Below the pieces are notes generated by a model. The model saw nothing but the letters and a program-made list of their open reading frames with translations, was not told the origin of the DNA and searched no databases. Both the position numbers and the translations under genes were made by a program. DNA of 64,000 nt from Cichorium intybus (lineage: Eukaryota > Streptophyta > Magnoliopsida > Asterales > Asteraceae). Each line of letters begins with the position of its first letter. Position 1 is the first letter of the stretch. Of this stretch, positions 34,250 through 46,741 are shown in pieces. The stretch spans positions 45,795,441 to 45,859,440 of the forward strand of contig CM042012.1 of the NCBI GenBank assembly GCA_023525715.1, in the 5' to 3' direction.

Positions 34250-36853
34250 ATAAAATCTGACTGGTGGCTACTCTTGCCTAATTACCAAGTCTCCACGAGG
34301 TAATCACCAAGTCGGATTTCACATAAAACTATTATCGGTTTCTAGATTCCTTTTAAACTATTTAATTCGTGTTATGTATCTATGTCTATTTGACCTTTCA
34401 CTCTTTCTATGTATTCAAATGTTATACATTTATACACTTCATCCGATCGGATATCCTTCCGATGATATTTCAATTTTGGTCATACTGTCATTCTCACTAA
34501 CAACTCCATTCTATGTACTGTGACTTTCCATGGTTCTCGGGATCTTTAGTTCACATGACTGCACCCTAAGACTATTTCGAGGTGTTACGATGTGCCGGTT
34601 AGCTACACGCGCTCCATCGGAATGCTAACGAAATTCTTTAACCATTAAGTCCTTATTTGAAACTCTTTTCAAATTGTTATTAACATTCACCCCAATCATT
34701 TTCCAATGATTTCTCACGTATGTACAAAATCCATTAAGTATTCCCAGCCAGGTCATATCCTAAATCTGACTCACTATGCTCTAAGCATTTAAGTCATCAA
34801 GACATGTTCATGACACTTCTGATTGATCCAAGAAACTTGTTGGATTCGATCTAGTCCTATTCCAAACTCTTTCGGAATCTAAGGATTACTTATAATCCTT
34901 GTGTCATGGTTTTCAACAACTATATCCTTTTGAAGACTTTTTCTCATGCATCTTGAATCTAACTAAGATCATGCTTACTTTGGCTGGGTCAATACTGATG
35001 ATAACATCAATCTGATAGATGTCTATGGATTATGTGAGTATGTTGCACCTTCTTTACATCTCTCATGTCAAATCATCACACTTTGCAATGATAGGAAACT
35101 CCTTTCATGAGCTATGCATCTTGAGTCTCATCAAGATCATCTTGGCAGAGTTTCGATCTATCTCATAGACGTTTATAACCACCTGAGTATGCCGTATCTT
35201 TATTAAGTCTTTCATATCAATCCGTCTCTTAACACCAAGTCATTACACTTTGTAATGAAAAGAGACGTTTCCTAGAAACAGTATGTAACACACATATAGA
35301 GATAGAGATAACAGCGATACTGCCACTGGCTTTGGCACGGTTATGGACTATTCACAAAATCCAGAGCTTATGGCACATTTTGAGAATCCAAACCTTTCTG
35401 ACATCTTAATGGAAATCATTCAGCCCTTTCTCAAAATCCAATCCTTTGGCATATTTTGAGAATTTGAATATCCTTTCTTGCAAGATACCCATGGCGTAAT
35501 CCCGGGCCTATGTACCTTTGTACTGGCATATTCTTTGTGAGTCCCTATTAGTGTGCCGGTGATCAACACGCGCTCCACTAACGACTTACAATGTGCCATG
35601 CAGTATCCTTTCGGATTTCATCTTCTATTGAGAGTGCTTCTCCCGGAATCAATTACTCGACTCTGGGTATCGTCTCACTCAACCAGATGTTCTGAAGGTA
35701 CATTTCTGTCCATGCTGCTTTCTTTTGATGATTCAATTACTCCCACTGGTTTTTAGAGCAGGTGTAAAAATCAATAAAAATGCCACATAGACTGTGTCTC
35801 GTCCTAAGGTTCTCTTAATTGGCAGCAACCGGGCTCACCAATGCTTCCAAGTAGTCGGATTGTAAATTCGTACCAACTATAGTGTTTCATCACTATTCGG
35901 TATGTCACCCCGATCATAACTACTTATGACGGTGATCAATACTACTGGTCAAGAGAAAATTATGTCAGTATTAAAACAGAAATCTAATTTCTGCTTTAAG
36001 CCTAGTGATGACTAAAGGTGCTTTCACTTTGCTAATCCTGAACTCATTCAAGACTGTCCCAACTCCCACTGTTTCCTTAGAACATGAGTTCTTTAAAAGA
36101 GCTCTTTCTTTTCCAGGTACATCGGGATAGCTAGTGAAACGACATTTCTGATTAGGTTCAGGCTAGTCATGTGGTTCAGACGAACACTACAAGACCCTGG
36201 ACTTTTAATGTACAAGTGGGACAATCCCAGCTTTACATTTCAGACAGTGTCTGCAAAACCTACTTAGTCGAAGGATGTGGTTGGAATATGGTCTGACTGG
36301 TTTAGTATTCAATGTATTGGAAACTAAATGACAATGTATCTCATACATTGAGGATCGAAGTGCTTCGACCAACGCTCCATCATCTTCCCTAAGACACATT
36401 ATAACTATTAATGTTCTTGGAAGGGAATAAACTGTGAAACATTTTCCCAGTTTATGTTGTCACTCAGGTTCTGTGGGTCTTGTACTTCCTTTGAAGTCCT
36501 TGAACTGTTCAAGGTTTCAATCCAATCGCTTATTCTGATAAGCGAAGCCATATTTGTCATACAGAATGACAAATATTGTGAAGTACAAACAATTGTGTTC
36601 TATTGGAAGATTCGAGCAATACACAGTAACTGATGTGTTCGTTGCTCCTGATATTGATGTCTATTACATCTTTATGTAAATTTTATGACTTTGTTAATCT
36701 TGGTCAAGACTTGCAATCTTCAGTTGACTCTAAGTTAACTGATTCCAAAATCCTATCCTCTGGATCTTTGGGTGATTAATTTCTTGCCATTTGTGCTTTA
36801 TAAAGAACTTAATCATCATCTGACTCTAAGTCAAATGATTCCAAAGTCCTGTC
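34250..36853 (-). other. Copia-V non-coding interior (pol position)
   Basis: No pol motif in any frame. It holds two related units of about 170 bp (about 34940-35110 and 35115-35280, both with GCATCTTGA(A/G)TCT...AAGATCAT). It has two GTGCCGGT...GCTCC boxes (34592-34615 and 35553-35576) otherwise found in the leader, and a tandem array of about 100-bp units ending at the gypsy VI insertion. Confidence 0.65.
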
Positions 36854-38739
36854 TGTAACACCCGACTTATTAACAAAAACACCCCAAAAATTTTTATTTT
36901 TCAAACCAAATATTTTACAATAAAAACCACAAATATGGGGTATTAGTTAACAAAATACGAGTACAAGTGTATCACGAAGTACAATACATAAATATTATAC
37001 ATTCTTCAAGCCGGGTCGTTACTTCAATGCTAAGTCCTCAGTCACGGACTTTGTCTTTTCCCTTGGCAGGGCACGCTCACCTGCAGGGACATATCAATAA
37101 AAATGTGAGCTATAAAGCCCAATGAGTAATCCAATCAATAACAACATGTGTAAGAATAAAATTCTCTATACAAAGTCAAATATGTATTATCACACAATAC
37201 GAAATCAAATATGGCTCACGGGTTAGCCCGCTGTTACCGTGGCTCACGGGTTAGCCCGCTGTTGCCTAGACTCACGGGTTAGCCCGCTGTTGTCTATATA
37301 AATTTAACTCATCAAAATAAACTGTGGCTCACGGGTTAGCCCGCTGTTGCCTAGACTCACGGGTTAGCCCGCTGTTGTCTATATCACAGTTTATATAGAT
37401 ATATTGACTCACAGTTCCGTTCTTGTCTATAACAGACTCACGGCTTATCTGGTCTTGTCGTATATCAAATCATATATTCTGTCAAGATCTGTCCCCAAAA
37501 CCATTTCCACTTGCAGCTGCTCTTTTAACAAATATCACATCGGATAACAGTGAGATTACTCACCTGAAGGTTTGCTACAACTAGCGTTTGTTGTTCCTTG
37601 TCGTGAAATGAAATCCGTAGGATTTTGTCCCGTGCCTATAATTCCATTCATTATCAAAATGATTATAGGTTAATAGCCATTCAAATTAACTCTAATACAA
37701 TAGAGTTCAATATAATATCGTTATAAACAATGCCTAGTTAATAAACTTTCCGTTTACTAACTTTATATGAATTTTACTATTCACCGAGGCATTCGGATCG
37801 GTCTACAGTGCCCCCGAGGGGTCGAAAACTCAATATAAAAATTTTCCCAAACTTTTCAGACCATAACGAGCCTACGGTTCAAGTTTGAGCTAAATCGGAC
37901 AAGCCAAGCAAAAGATAGCATTTCAAAGTTCCTGCCTGGCCTCTGCTTGGAGGCGCACTGCGCCTGGATAGGGGCGCACTGCGCCCAGCGCCAGTGCAGA
38001 CCTCCTGTCCAGTCGCGAATTGTGCACTGTAGCTTGCTGTTTTGTCCTTTAAGTCCTTAATGTCGTTCTTAATCGTTTGGGGTTTGTTCCTAGGCTAAAA
38101 CCTTACATTTTTACAAGGTTTTTAACCATCAAAACCCACTTAATCAATCATAGGAAGAATTAGGGTTCTTATTTCTAACAACCCCAAAACTTCAAATTCA
38201 TCAATTATAACAACCTACTTCCATTTTGTTGAGTTAAGCTCTTACTAGCATGACTTAATGGAGGTATTACATCAATTTGAACACCCAATCATAACTGAAA
38301 TTGCAGTTTTTGAGTTCTACAAAACTCATCAAGAATAACTAGCAAGAACTTGAAGAATTTACCTCCAAAACTTCCAATTCTACCCTTTGAATGCTCTAAT
38401 CCAATTTCCAAGCTTCAATCTTCAAGAACCTTCAAGTTTTCTGCAGAATTTTAGCCTCTAGAACTCTCCCGTAACCCTCAAAATTCTGCACAAGTGTTTT
38501 CTTTTATACCTCTAAAATTTACATTTTTGGTCCTTGAAGTTCTAAGTCTTAAACTCTTGCCACAATTTACAAACATTATGACACAAATTCAGTTTTTAAT
38601 AACATTTTAAGTTCAAACTCAAAATATTATTACAAAACAAGTCCTTTTCTGTCCAAAAGACCAAATTACCCTTTTGAGGTAAAATGACCATTTTGCCCTT
38701 TTTGTTATAATTATATAATAAACATGTTTTGGCGTTACA
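36854..38739 (-). repeat. 3' LTR of gypsy VI
   Basis: TGTAACACCCGAC to TTTTGGCGTTACA. Contains a five-copy array (37213-37380) and two GGCGCACTGCGCC palindromes (37952-37964 and 37973-37985). Confidence 0.95.
37213..37380. repeat. Tandem CTCACGGGTTAGCCCGCTGT array
   Basis: Five copies of CTCACGGGTTAGCCCGCTGT, two plus one then two after an AT-rich gap. Each contains the small inverted repeat CGGGTTAGCCCG. The sister array in the other LTR is at 43899-44066. Confidence 0.9.
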
Positions 38740-38775
38740 AATTCTCCCCTCCTTTAAGAGATTTCGTCCCCGAAA

Positions 38776-41700
38776 TCATACAAAAAGTTGAGGGTATTTC
38801 TCCCTCATTTCACTTTCGGTCTCCCATGTCATATCGGAACCTTTGTGATGATGCCAAAGTACTTTCATCATGTTGATCTTCTTGTTTCTAAGCTGCCTTA
38901 TCTTGCGGTCTAGCACCCGCTCGGGTTGTTCCGGGTATCTCAGCTTTTCATCCACCTCAATTTCAGCAAGAGGTATATGTTGAGACTTATCAAATAAAGT
39001 TTTCCTCAAATGGGACACATGGAATACATCATGTATACCATGAAGTTCATCAGATAACTCCAATCTATACGCCACGGCTCCAACTCTTTGGGATATACGG
39101 AAAGGTCCGATGAAACGAGGACTCAACTTCCCTTTCTTCCCAAAACGAATTAAGCCTTTCCAAGGGGATACTTTGAGCATAACCATATCTCCTACTTGGA
39201 ATTCTATCGGTTTCACTCGCTTGTCTGCATACTGTTTCTGCCGATTCTGAGCTACCTTCATGTTTTCGCGTATCAGTTTGATCTTTTCTTCAGTCTGTGC
39301 TACAATTTCGGGTCCAGCCAACGGCTTTTCCCCAACTTCAGTCCAGCAGGTCGGAGTACGACACGGTGCTCCATACAAGGCTTCATACGGGGCCATCTGA
39401 ATGCTGGAATGATAGCTGTTATTGTACGCAAATTCCACTAAAGGCAAATGATCTTCCCAACTTCCACCGAAATCTATAACACAAGTTCTCAACATGTCTT
39501 CTAAAGTTTGGATTGTTCTTTCACTCTGACCATCGGTCTGTGGGTGATATGCGGTACTCATAAGTACTTTTGTACCCAGTTGCTCTTGAAGACTCTGCCA
39601 AAAATGAGAGGTAAATCTACTATCCCGATCCTTTACTATCGATGCTGGAAGTCCATGCCGACAAATCACCTCATCTATGTAGATTTTCGCCAATTGATCT
39701 ACCCTGTACTTTTCTTTATATGGTATAAACTGTGCTGATTTGGTCAATCGATCAACAATCACCCATATAGAATCATAACCTCGTGGTGTCCGCGGCAACT
39801 TCGTTACAAAATCCATGGTAATATGGTCCCATTTCTTCTCCGGAACCGGCAATGGTTGTATTTTTCCGTACGGTTTTTGATGGTTTGACTTAACTTGCAG
39901 ACACGTCAAACATTTTTCCACATATCTTCCAATGTCTCTCTTCATTCCAGGCCACCAATACATCGGTTTTAACGTCCGATACATCTTGGTACTGCCCGGA
40001 TGAACTGCATATCTGCTATAATGTGAATCTTCTAGAAGCAAGTTTCGCGCTTCTCCTTGTTTCGGGACCCATATACGGCCTCTAAAGGTCTTCAATTTCT
40101 GAGTATTTTCTTCCAGATGCTTCAAATATCCAACCATTCTTTCGCTTTTTACATTCTCCGGTCTACACGCCTCTTCTTGTGCCGAACGAATCAATTCTGG
40201 TAACCGACTTGCTATACCCATACACGCAGATGTAACTTTCAAAGGAGCTTCTTTTCGGCTTAGTGCATCTGCTACCACATTCGCCTTGCCAGGGTGGTAC
40301 TGAATTTCACAATCAAAGTCTTTCAACAGATCCATCCACCTTTGCTGTCTCATACTAAGCTCTTTCTGGTCGAAAAGGTACTTCAGGCTCTTATGATCAG
40401 TGTAAATGACAAATTTCACACCGTATAAATAATGCCTCCATAACTTCAATGCTAGGACTACCGCAGCTAGTTCCAAATCATGAACTGGATACTTCTTTTC
40501 AACGTCTTTTAATTGGCGGGACGCATAGGCTATGACTCGCCCTTTCTGCATTAGGACACACCCAAGTCCTACCCTAGAAGCATCGCTGTAAATCACATAC
40601 TCTTCTCCGCTTTGTGGTAGTACTAACACCGGTGCTTCACATAAAGCTTGTTTCAGCTTCTGAAATGCTTCTTGCTGCTTTTTGGACCATGTGAATTTTT
40701 CGCCTTTCTTGGTCAATTTGGTCAGTGGAACAGCTATCAAGGAAAATTTTTCAACAAATCTTCTGTAATAGCCTGCTAAACCAAGAAAACTTCTTACTTC
40801 GGTTGGACTTCGGGGCGGTTCCCACTTCATTACGGCTTCAATCTTTGCTGGATCAACTTTCACCCCTTCAGCATTGATTACATGGCCAAGGAATTGGACT
40901 TCTATTAACCAGAATTCACACTTGGAGAATTTTGCATAGAGCCTTTCTCGGCGAAGCAACTCCAATACTTGTCGCAGATGTACTTCATGTTCGGCTTGAC
41001 TTCGCGAATACACCAAGATGTCATCTATAAACACTATCACCGAGGTATCAAGGAACGGACGACACACTCGGTTCATGAGATCCATGAATACGGCTGGAGC
41101 ATTGGTTAACCCAAAAGGCATCACCAAAAACTCATAGTGACCGTATCGTGTGCGAAAAGCTGTCTTTGGAACGTCAGATTCCCGTATCTTTAGTTGATGG
41201 TAACCCGTCCTCAGATCAATTTTTGAAAAGTAGGATGCTCCTTGTAGCTGGTCAAACAAGTCGTCAATTCGTGGGAGTGGATACTTGTTCTTCACCGTGA
41301 TCTTGTTTAGTTCCCGATAGTCAATACACATGCGCATTGACCCATCTTTCTTCTTGACAAACAGAATAGGGGCTCCCCAAGGCGATGTACTCGGTCTGAT
41401 GAAACCCCTATCTAATAATTCTTCCAGTTGCTTCTGCAGTTCCACCATCTCTGAAGGTGCTAAACGGTATGGACCTCGGGCAACAGGAGCAGCTCCCGGA
41501 ATCAGTTCAATCGTGAACTCAACCTGTCGATCTGGTGGCAACCCTGGAAGTTCGTCTGGAAACACATCTGGGAACTCGTTCACCACATTCACATTCGCTA
41601 CCCCCACTTTAATCGGTTGAGCCACCGATACATAAGCTAGATAGGACATCCCTCCTTTACTGATACAGCTTCGGGCTTGAGCAAAAGAGATGACTGACAT

Positions 41701-42138
41701 TCTCAACCGAGGTCGTTCACCCTGAATCTTCATCCATTCCCCCTCCGGTGATAATACCGTGATGTTTTTATTTCTACAATTCATGTTGGCATAATTCGTT
41801 GCCATCCAATCCATCCCCACAATTATCCTAAATTCATTGGTAGTCATCGGCTTCAAATCTATAGGGAAAGTGGTCCTGTAGATTTTAAGCTGACAACCTT
41901 CCAAGTGTTCAGAAACCCAAACATATCTGCCGTCCGCTATAGCCACTTCTAAGCTTTCATCCATTGGTGTTAACGGTACATTCAGACGAGGCAATAAAGA
42001 CTCCGACACAAAATAGTGTGTAGCTCCTGGATCAATTATAACATATACAGGTATGGTATTGAGAGTAAAGATACCTGTAATCACATCCGTCTTCTCACGG
42101 GCTTCCTCCACAGTCATCTGGAAAGCTCGTGAGGCCAC
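38776..42138 (-). CDS. Gypsy VI pol: protease-RT-RNase H-integrase-chromodomain
   Basis: About 1,120 aa on the minus strand with no internal stop. Rough residues: aspartic protease (DPGATH at 36-41; the usual Ser or Thr after the catalytic Asp is Pro), RT about 235-415 ([33 protein letters not shown], catalytic VFIDDILVY near 368), RNase H about 505-625 ([23 protein letters not shown]), integrase about 690-960 (HHCC finger ending [28 protein letters not shown]) and a chromodomain about 1065-1118. The first codon counted at 42138 is GTG and the frame is open to about 42190, so pol is probably reached from gag by frameshifting or was once fused to it. Expected function: replication and integration of the element in the nucleus. 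Confidence 0.93.
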   Translation of the reverse strand: MASRAFQMTVEEAREKTDVITGIFTLNTIPVYVIIDPGATHYFVSESLLPRLNVPLTPMDESLEVAIADGRYVWVSEHLEGCQLKIYRTTFPIDLKPMTTNEFRIIVGMDWMATNYANMNCRNKNITVLSPEGEWMKIQGERPRLRMSVISFAQARSCISKGGMSYLAYVSVAQPIKVGVANVNVVNEFPDVFPDELPGLPPDRQVEFTIELIPGAAPVARGPYRLAPSEMVELQKQLEELLDRGFIRPSTSPWGAPILFVKKKDGSMRMCIDYRELNKITVKNKYPLPRIDDLFDQLQGASYFSKIDLRTGYHQLKIRESDVPKTAFRTRYGHYEFLVMPFGLTNAPAVFMDLMNRVCRPFLDTSVIVFIDDILVYSRSQAEHEVHLRQVLELLRRERLYAKFSKCEFWLIEVQFLGHVINAEGVKVDPAKIEAVMKWEPPRSPTEVRSFLGLAGYYRRFVEKFSLIAVPLTKLTKKGEKFTWSKKQQEAFQKLKQALCEAPVLVLPQSGEEYVIYSDASRVGLGCVLMQKGRVIAYASRQLKDVEKKYPVHDLELAAVVLALKLWRHYLYGVKFVIYTDHKSLKYLFDQKELSMRQQRWMDLLKDFDCEIQYHPGKANVVADALSRKEAPLKVTSACMGIASRLPELIRSAQEEACRPENVKSERMVGYLKHLEENTQKLKTFRGRIWVPKQGEARNLLLEDSHYSRYAVHPGSTKMYRTLKPMYWWPGMKRDIGRYVEKCLTCLQVKSNHQKPYGKIQPLPVPEKKWDHITMDFVTKLPRTPRGYDSIWVIVDRLTKSAQFIPYKEKYRVDQLAKIYIDEVICRHGLPASIVKDRDSRFTSHFWQSLQEQLGTKVLMSTAYHPQTDGQSERTIQTLEDMLRTCVIDFGGSWEDHLPLVEFAYNNSYHSSIQMAPYEALYGAPCRTPTCWTEVGEKPLAGPEIVAQTEEKIKLIRENMKVAQNRQKQYADKRVKPIEFQVGDMVMLKVSPWKGLIRFGKKGKLSPRFIGPFRISQRVGAVAYRLELSDELHGIHDVFHVSHLRKTLFDKSQHIPLAEIEVDEKLRYPEQPERVLDRKIRQLRNKKINMMKVLWHHHKGSDMTWETESEMREKYPQLFV

Positions 42139-43385
42139 AGTCGTCCTCTGTTCTTTGACTCTTCTTTCTTTCCCACTTGATCGTCCCTGGGCCTTTCACT
42201 GTATGCTACCGATTTCAGTTGAGGACAGTTCAGACGAATATGATCCGTGGCCCCGCATTGGAAACACCTACGGTCCGCCCGGAAGTCCCGTGTAGAATGA
42301 CCCGTTTTTCCACAATTTCGGAAGCTAACTGACCTAGTATCACTGCGACAACTGCCCGTGTGCCTTTTTCTGCATTTTTCGCACCACTTTCCTTCATCTT
42401 TCTGGCCTTTTCCCTTAGACCCGGATTGTTGCGACTTTTTCTGAGGCGTCCAACCTTGGTCTTCCGCCTTTCGTTTCGTTTCCATAACTTTCCTTTCGTC
42501 TTCCTGCCGCTTCAATTCTGTTTCTCTTTTTGTGGCTCGATCCACCACTTGTCGGAAGGTAGTTAGTTTCAACGGTTGCACAATTTCTCTAATTTGGGTT
42601 GTCAACCCCCGAACATACTTGTCGATCTTTCTCTTTTCAGTGTAGATATGGTGTTCTGCAAACCTAGCTTTCTCCAGAAAGCTAAGAGTATATTCCTGAA
42701 CAGATCGGGAACCCTGTTCCAGATGCAGGAATTCATCCTCCAACTTCTGCATAGCTACTTCCGAGCAGTATTCTTCATTGAACTTTGTCTTGAATTGCTC
42801 CCAAGGTACCAATTGGGATGAATCAAGATCCAGTGATTTATAGTAGGTTTGCCACCAGTGTAGTGCACCGCTTGTAAGTTGGTTTGTGGCAAATTCAACT
42901 TTATCATCATCCGCACATTTGCTTATTCGGAATACCTTCTCAATATGCATGATCCATTCCATAGCTTTGACTGGATCATCTGTCCCTGAGAATTCCTTTG
43001 GTTTACAACCAAGGAAGGATTTGTACGTACACCCAACTTTCTTTGTCGAGGCTTCCCCGCCTTGCGTTTCTTTTGCTTCCCGGGCACGACTTTCTCCCTG
43101 GCTTTCATTTTCTGGCTGCCCGTCGTGAACACTTTTTGCAGCCTCTTCAGTAGGATTTGGATTTGCACTTGGGTTGGGATTGCCACTCGGGTTGGGATTG
43201 TTCGATAATGCTGGCATCATTTGCCGAACCACTTCTTCCACTATCGCCCGAATATCAGGTGGATTTTGTCCCACCGGTTCCCGTGCTGGTGCTCTTCGCC
43301 CAACAGAGCCGAGTGACCGAGCTGGTCCACTTCTTGCAGTTCCACGCGAATTTGCACCAGTGGGATTGCTTCGTGTATTTCTCAT
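42114..43385 (-). CDS. Gypsy VI gag
   Basis: 423 aa from an ATG at 43383-43385. A Pro/Asn-rich N-terminus is followed by a retrotransposon gag domain (about residues 135-270: [50 protein letters not shown]). Then comes a basic, Lys-rich segment and two knuckle regions. The distal [14 protein letters not shown] keeps CX2CX4HX4C. The proximal one ([14 protein letters not shown]) lacks its first and last Cys. It ends at 42114, overlapping the pol frame by at least 25 nt in another frame. Gag forms the particle; the partly degenerate knuckle may impair RNA binding. Confidence 0.92.
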   Translation of the reverse strand: MRNTRSNPTGANSRGTARSGPARSLGSVGRRAPAREPVGQNPPDIRAIVEEVVRQMMPALSNNPNPSGNPNPSANPNPTEEAAKSVHDGQPENESQGESRAREAKETQGGEASTKKVGCTYKSFLGCKPKEFSGTDDPVKAMEWIMHIEKVFRISKCADDDKVEFATNQLTSGALHWWQTYYKSLDLDSSQLVPWEQFKTKFNEEYCSEVAMQKLEDEFLHLEQGSRSVQEYTLSFLEKARFAEHHIYTEKRKIDKYVRGLTTQIREIVQPLKLTTFRQVVDRATKRETELKRQEDERKVMETKRKAEDQGWTPQKKSQQSGSKGKGQKDEGKWCEKCRKRHTGSCRSDTRSVSFRNCGKTGHSTRDFRADRRCFQCGATDHIRLNCPQLKSVAYSERPRDDQVGKKEESKNRGRLWPHELSR

Positions 43386-43522
43386 TCTTTAAAATTTCAG
43401 CAAACCGTTAGACTACATATATAATAACAAACTTATAGATATCTAACAGTCCATTTATCTGTTCTTCTCTCAAGGTTTAAGTCCAGGAATCTAATCTAAG
43501 ACACCTAGTTCACTTAAACCAC

Positions 43523-43535
43523 GGCTCTGATACCA
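43523..43535 (-). promoter_or_regulatory. Primer-binding site of gypsy VI
   Basis: The minus strand reads TGGTATCAGAGCC, three bases inside the 5' LTR, complementary to initiator tRNA-Met. Confidence 0.92.
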
Positions 43536-43538
43536 ACT

Positions 43539-45426
43539 TGTAACACCCGACTTATTAACAAAAACACCCAAAAAAATTTTATTTTTCAAACCAAATATTT
43601 TACAATAAAAACCATAAGTATGGGGTATTACTTAACAAAATATGAGTACAAGTGTATCACGAAGTACAATACATAAATATTATACATTCTTCAAGCCGGT
43701 TCGTTACTTCAATGCTAAGTCCTCAGTCACGGACTTTGTCTTTTCCCTTGGCAGGGTCACGCTCACCTACAGGGACATATCAATAAAACTGTGAGCTATA
43801 AAGCCCAATGAGTAATCCAATCAATAATAACATGTGTAAGAATAAAATTCTCTATACAAAGTCAAATATGTATTATCACACAATACGAAATCAAATATGG
43901 CTCACGGGTTAGCCCGCTGTTGCCGTGGCTCACGGGTTAGCCCGCTGTTGCCTAGACTCACGGGTTAGCCCGCTGTTGTCTATATAAATTTAACTCATCA
44001 AAATAAACTGTGGCTCACGGGTTAGCCCGCTGTTGCCTAGACTCACGGGTTAGCCCGCTGTTGTCTATATCACAGTTTATATAGATATATTGACTCACAG
44101 TTCCGTTCTTGTCTATAACAGACTCACGGCTTATCTGGTCTTGTCGTATATCAAATCATATATTCTGTCAAGATCTGTCCCCAAAACCATTTCCACTTGC
44201 AGCTCCTCTTTTAACAAATATCACATCGGATAACAGTGAGATTAGTCACCTGAAGGTTTGCTACAACTAGCGTTTGTTGTTCCTTGTCGTGAAATGAAAT
44301 CCGTAGGATTTTGTCCCGTGCCTATAATTCCATTCATTATCAAAATGATTATAGGTTAATAGCCATTCAAATTAACTCTAATACAATAGAGTTCAATATA
44401 ATATCGTTATAAACAATGCCTAGTTAATAAACTTTCCGTTTACTAACTTTATATGAATTTTACTATTCACCGAAGCATTCGGATCGGTCTACAGTGCCCC
44501 TGAGGGGTCGAAAACTCAATATAAAAATTTTCCCAAACTTTTCAGACCATAACGAGCCTAACGGTTCAAGTTTGAGCTAAATCGGACAAGCCAAGCAAAA
44601 GATAGCATTTCAAAGTTCCTGCCTGGCCTCTGCTTGGAGGCGCACTGCGCCTGGATAGGGGCGCAATGCGCCCAGCGCCAGTGCAGACCTCCTGTCCAGT
44701 CGCGAATTGTGCACTGTAGCTTGCTGTTTTGTCCTTTAAGTCCTTAATGTCGTTCTTAATCGTTTGGGGTTTGTTCCTAGGCTAAAACCTTACATTTTTA
44801 CAAGGTTTTTAACCATCAAAACCCACTTAATCAATCATAGGAAGAATTAGGGTTCTTATTTCTAACAACCCCAAAACTTCAAATTCATCAATTATAACAA
44901 CCTACTTCCATTTTGTTGAGTTAAGCTCTTACTAGCATGACTTAATGGAGGTATTACATCAATTTGAACACCCAATCATAACTGAAATTGCAGTTTTTGA
45001 GTTCTACAAAACTCATCAAGAATAACTAGCAAGAACTTGAAGAATTTACCTCCAAAACTTCCAATTCTACCCTTTGAATGCTCTAATCCAATTTCCAAGC
45101 TTCAATCTTCAAGAACCTTCAAGTTTTCTGCAGAATTTTAGCCTCCAGAACTCTCCCGTAACCCTCAAAATTCTGCACAAGTGTTTTCTTTTATACCTCT
45201 AAAATTTACATTTTTGGTCCTTGAAGTTCTAAGTCTTAAACTCTTGCCACAATTTACAAACATTATGACACAAATTCAGTTTTTAATAACATTTTAAGTT
45301 CAAACTCAAAATATTATTACAAAACAAGTCCTTTTCTGTCCAAAAGACTAAATTACCCTTTTGAGGTAAAATGACCATTTTGCCCTTTTTGTTATAATTA
45401 TATAATAAACATGTTTTGGCGTTACA
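43539..45426 (-). repeat. 5' LTR of gypsy VI
   Basis: 1,888 bp partner of 36854-38739, with the CTCACGGGTTAGCCC array at 43899-44066. Confidence 0.95.
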
Positions 45427-46009
45427 CTGTCCAACTGGATCTTTGGTTGATTCATTTCTTAACACATTAAGAACTCAATTCATCATGAGACTCTAAGTCA
45501 AATGATTCCAAAGTCCTGTCCAACTGGACCTTTGGTTGAATTGACTCTTACAACATTTATCTTAACAATCATAAGGGACACAATTCGTAAATCCAAACAC
45601 TTTGGATTTATCAATATTCAAGTTATTACTAATCATGCATTCAACACAATCATACAACATTTCAAGGATATTTCAAGAAAATTGATAATTTTATTAAAAA
45701 AAAATCCTTGAACAATGCATTATATGATAGACAATGTCATACGCATCTAATAAGCTGATAACATGATTTCAATATCTAACTAAACTCTAAAACTGCATGA
45801 GCTTCAGATCCAATCTGAATATGCTCTTATGCAACAACATCCCACATCCTACAGAGTCCATGCATACAGAGCAAATATGAGAAACACATCCTGTGTCAAG
45901 GAATTAAGGATCAGGTGTTCTGAGTTTTAAGATATTCCTGAGTTGCCAAACTGTTCGGCTTCGGAGCATTTTCCAATCTTTCCGTGACTGTATCCGATTC
46001 TGTGGATTC
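45427..46009 (-). other. Copia-V interior right of gypsy VI
   Basis: Starts with the CTGTC duplication. Continues the tandem array (GACTCTAAGTCAAATGATTCC...CTGTCCAACTGGA) that gypsy VI interrupted, then non-coding sequence up to gag. No pol motifs. Confidence 0.65.
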
Positions 46010-46741
46010 CTAGTTTATGACATGTCCAGACGATCTGGATTGTTTCTTGCTGCGTCTTTTCACTGGACTTAATCCAGAAGTAGCTGGACCATTGGAGCTA
46101 TGCCTATCCAAGAGTGACTCGTATAAAATCAACAGTCGACGCATTTCCATAAGGGTCTTTTTACGGTCTTCCTTTCTATACGTCTGAATGAACAGATCGT
46201 ACTTATTAGTCAGTGAAGCGAGTAGAGTGTTAACACTCGACTCCTGACTCATGGAATAACCAAGTTTGTACAATTCGCCTATGTAAGCTTCAATCTGAAG
46301 AACATGCGAATCAATGCTACTTCCTTTTTTTAGCTTGCACTCTGCAAGTCTTTTGAAGATCCTAGCTCGTTCCTCTTCAACCGGTTTTTGGAACTTTTCC
46401 TCAACCGATTGCATTAACTCATATGGCCCCATGGATTCAAAATCCTTGCGGAACTCAGGGTCAATGGTCAATAGCATGAGGTCACGAATCTCTTCGGATT
46501 CATCAACTAAAAGGTTTTGCTTATCATAAGAACTCTTTATGATAACTTGTTCTTGTGGAACCGGCATCGGATACTCGATGAGATGAAGCTTGCCAGCAAT
46601 GACGAGAACCCGTCTCCAATTGCGAAGCCATTCCTTACAGTTAAGGCCAGTCAGCCTTTCCATGTTTAGCAGGTGCTTTCTGATGCTCTCAGAAATGGGT
46701 GAAGGAGGAGAGGGAGGAGAATAGACACTTGATTCAGACAT
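46010..46741 (-). CDS. Copia-V gag
   Basis: 243 aa from an ATG at 46739-46741, uninterrupted. UBN2-like copia gag core (LTGLNCKEWLRNWRRVL, SMGPYELMQSVEEKFQ, IEAYIGELYKLGYSM, LLASLTNKYDLFIQTYRK). The C-terminus is basic (VKRRSKKQSRS) and ends without any CCHC zinc knuckle. Copia-3 gag is clearly related but diverged and does carry a knuckle. This is the only coding sequence in the element. An open gag in an otherwise pol-less element suggests selection for a structural role or recent origin; partner enzymes would act in trans. Confidence 0.85.
   Translation of the reverse strand: MSESSVYSPPSPPSPISESIRKHLLNMERLTGLNCKEWLRNWRRVLVIAGKLHLIEYPMPVPQEQVIIKSSYDKQNLLVDESEEIRDLMLLTIDPEFRKDFESMGPYELMQSVEEKFQKPVEEERARIFKRLAECKLKKGSSIDSHVLQIEAYIGELYKLGYSMSQESSVNTLLASLTNKYDLFIQTYRKEDRKKTLMEMRRLLILYESLLDRHSSNGPATSGLSPVKRRSKKQSRSSGHVIN

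Larger units (their letters stand above)
36854..45426 (-). mobile_element. Gypsy VI, young chromodomain retrotransposon
   Basis: 8,573 bp. LTRs are 36854-38739 (1,886 bp) and 43539-45426 (1,888 bp), with about 17 differences by eye (about 1%). CTGTC duplications are at 36849-36853 and 45427-45431. The PBS is at 43523-43535 and the polypurine tract at about 38740-38752. Gag (42114-43385) and a long uninterrupted pol (38776 to about 42190) lie in different frames. The C-terminal chromodomain after integrase identifies a chromovirus; long LTRs and the tRNA-Met primer suggest Tekay/Del, which is inference. It is inserted inside copia-V. Confidence 0.95.

Noticed and set aside
35553..35756. 67-codon ORF in the copia-V interior
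   Set aside because: Starts inside the conserved GTGCC...GCTCC box; no similarity to gag or pol and no conservation visible.
37213..37380. Regular repeats resembling a CRISPR array
   Set aside because: Plant retrotransposon LTR context, units nearly contiguous without unique spacers, and the same array present in the sister LTR.
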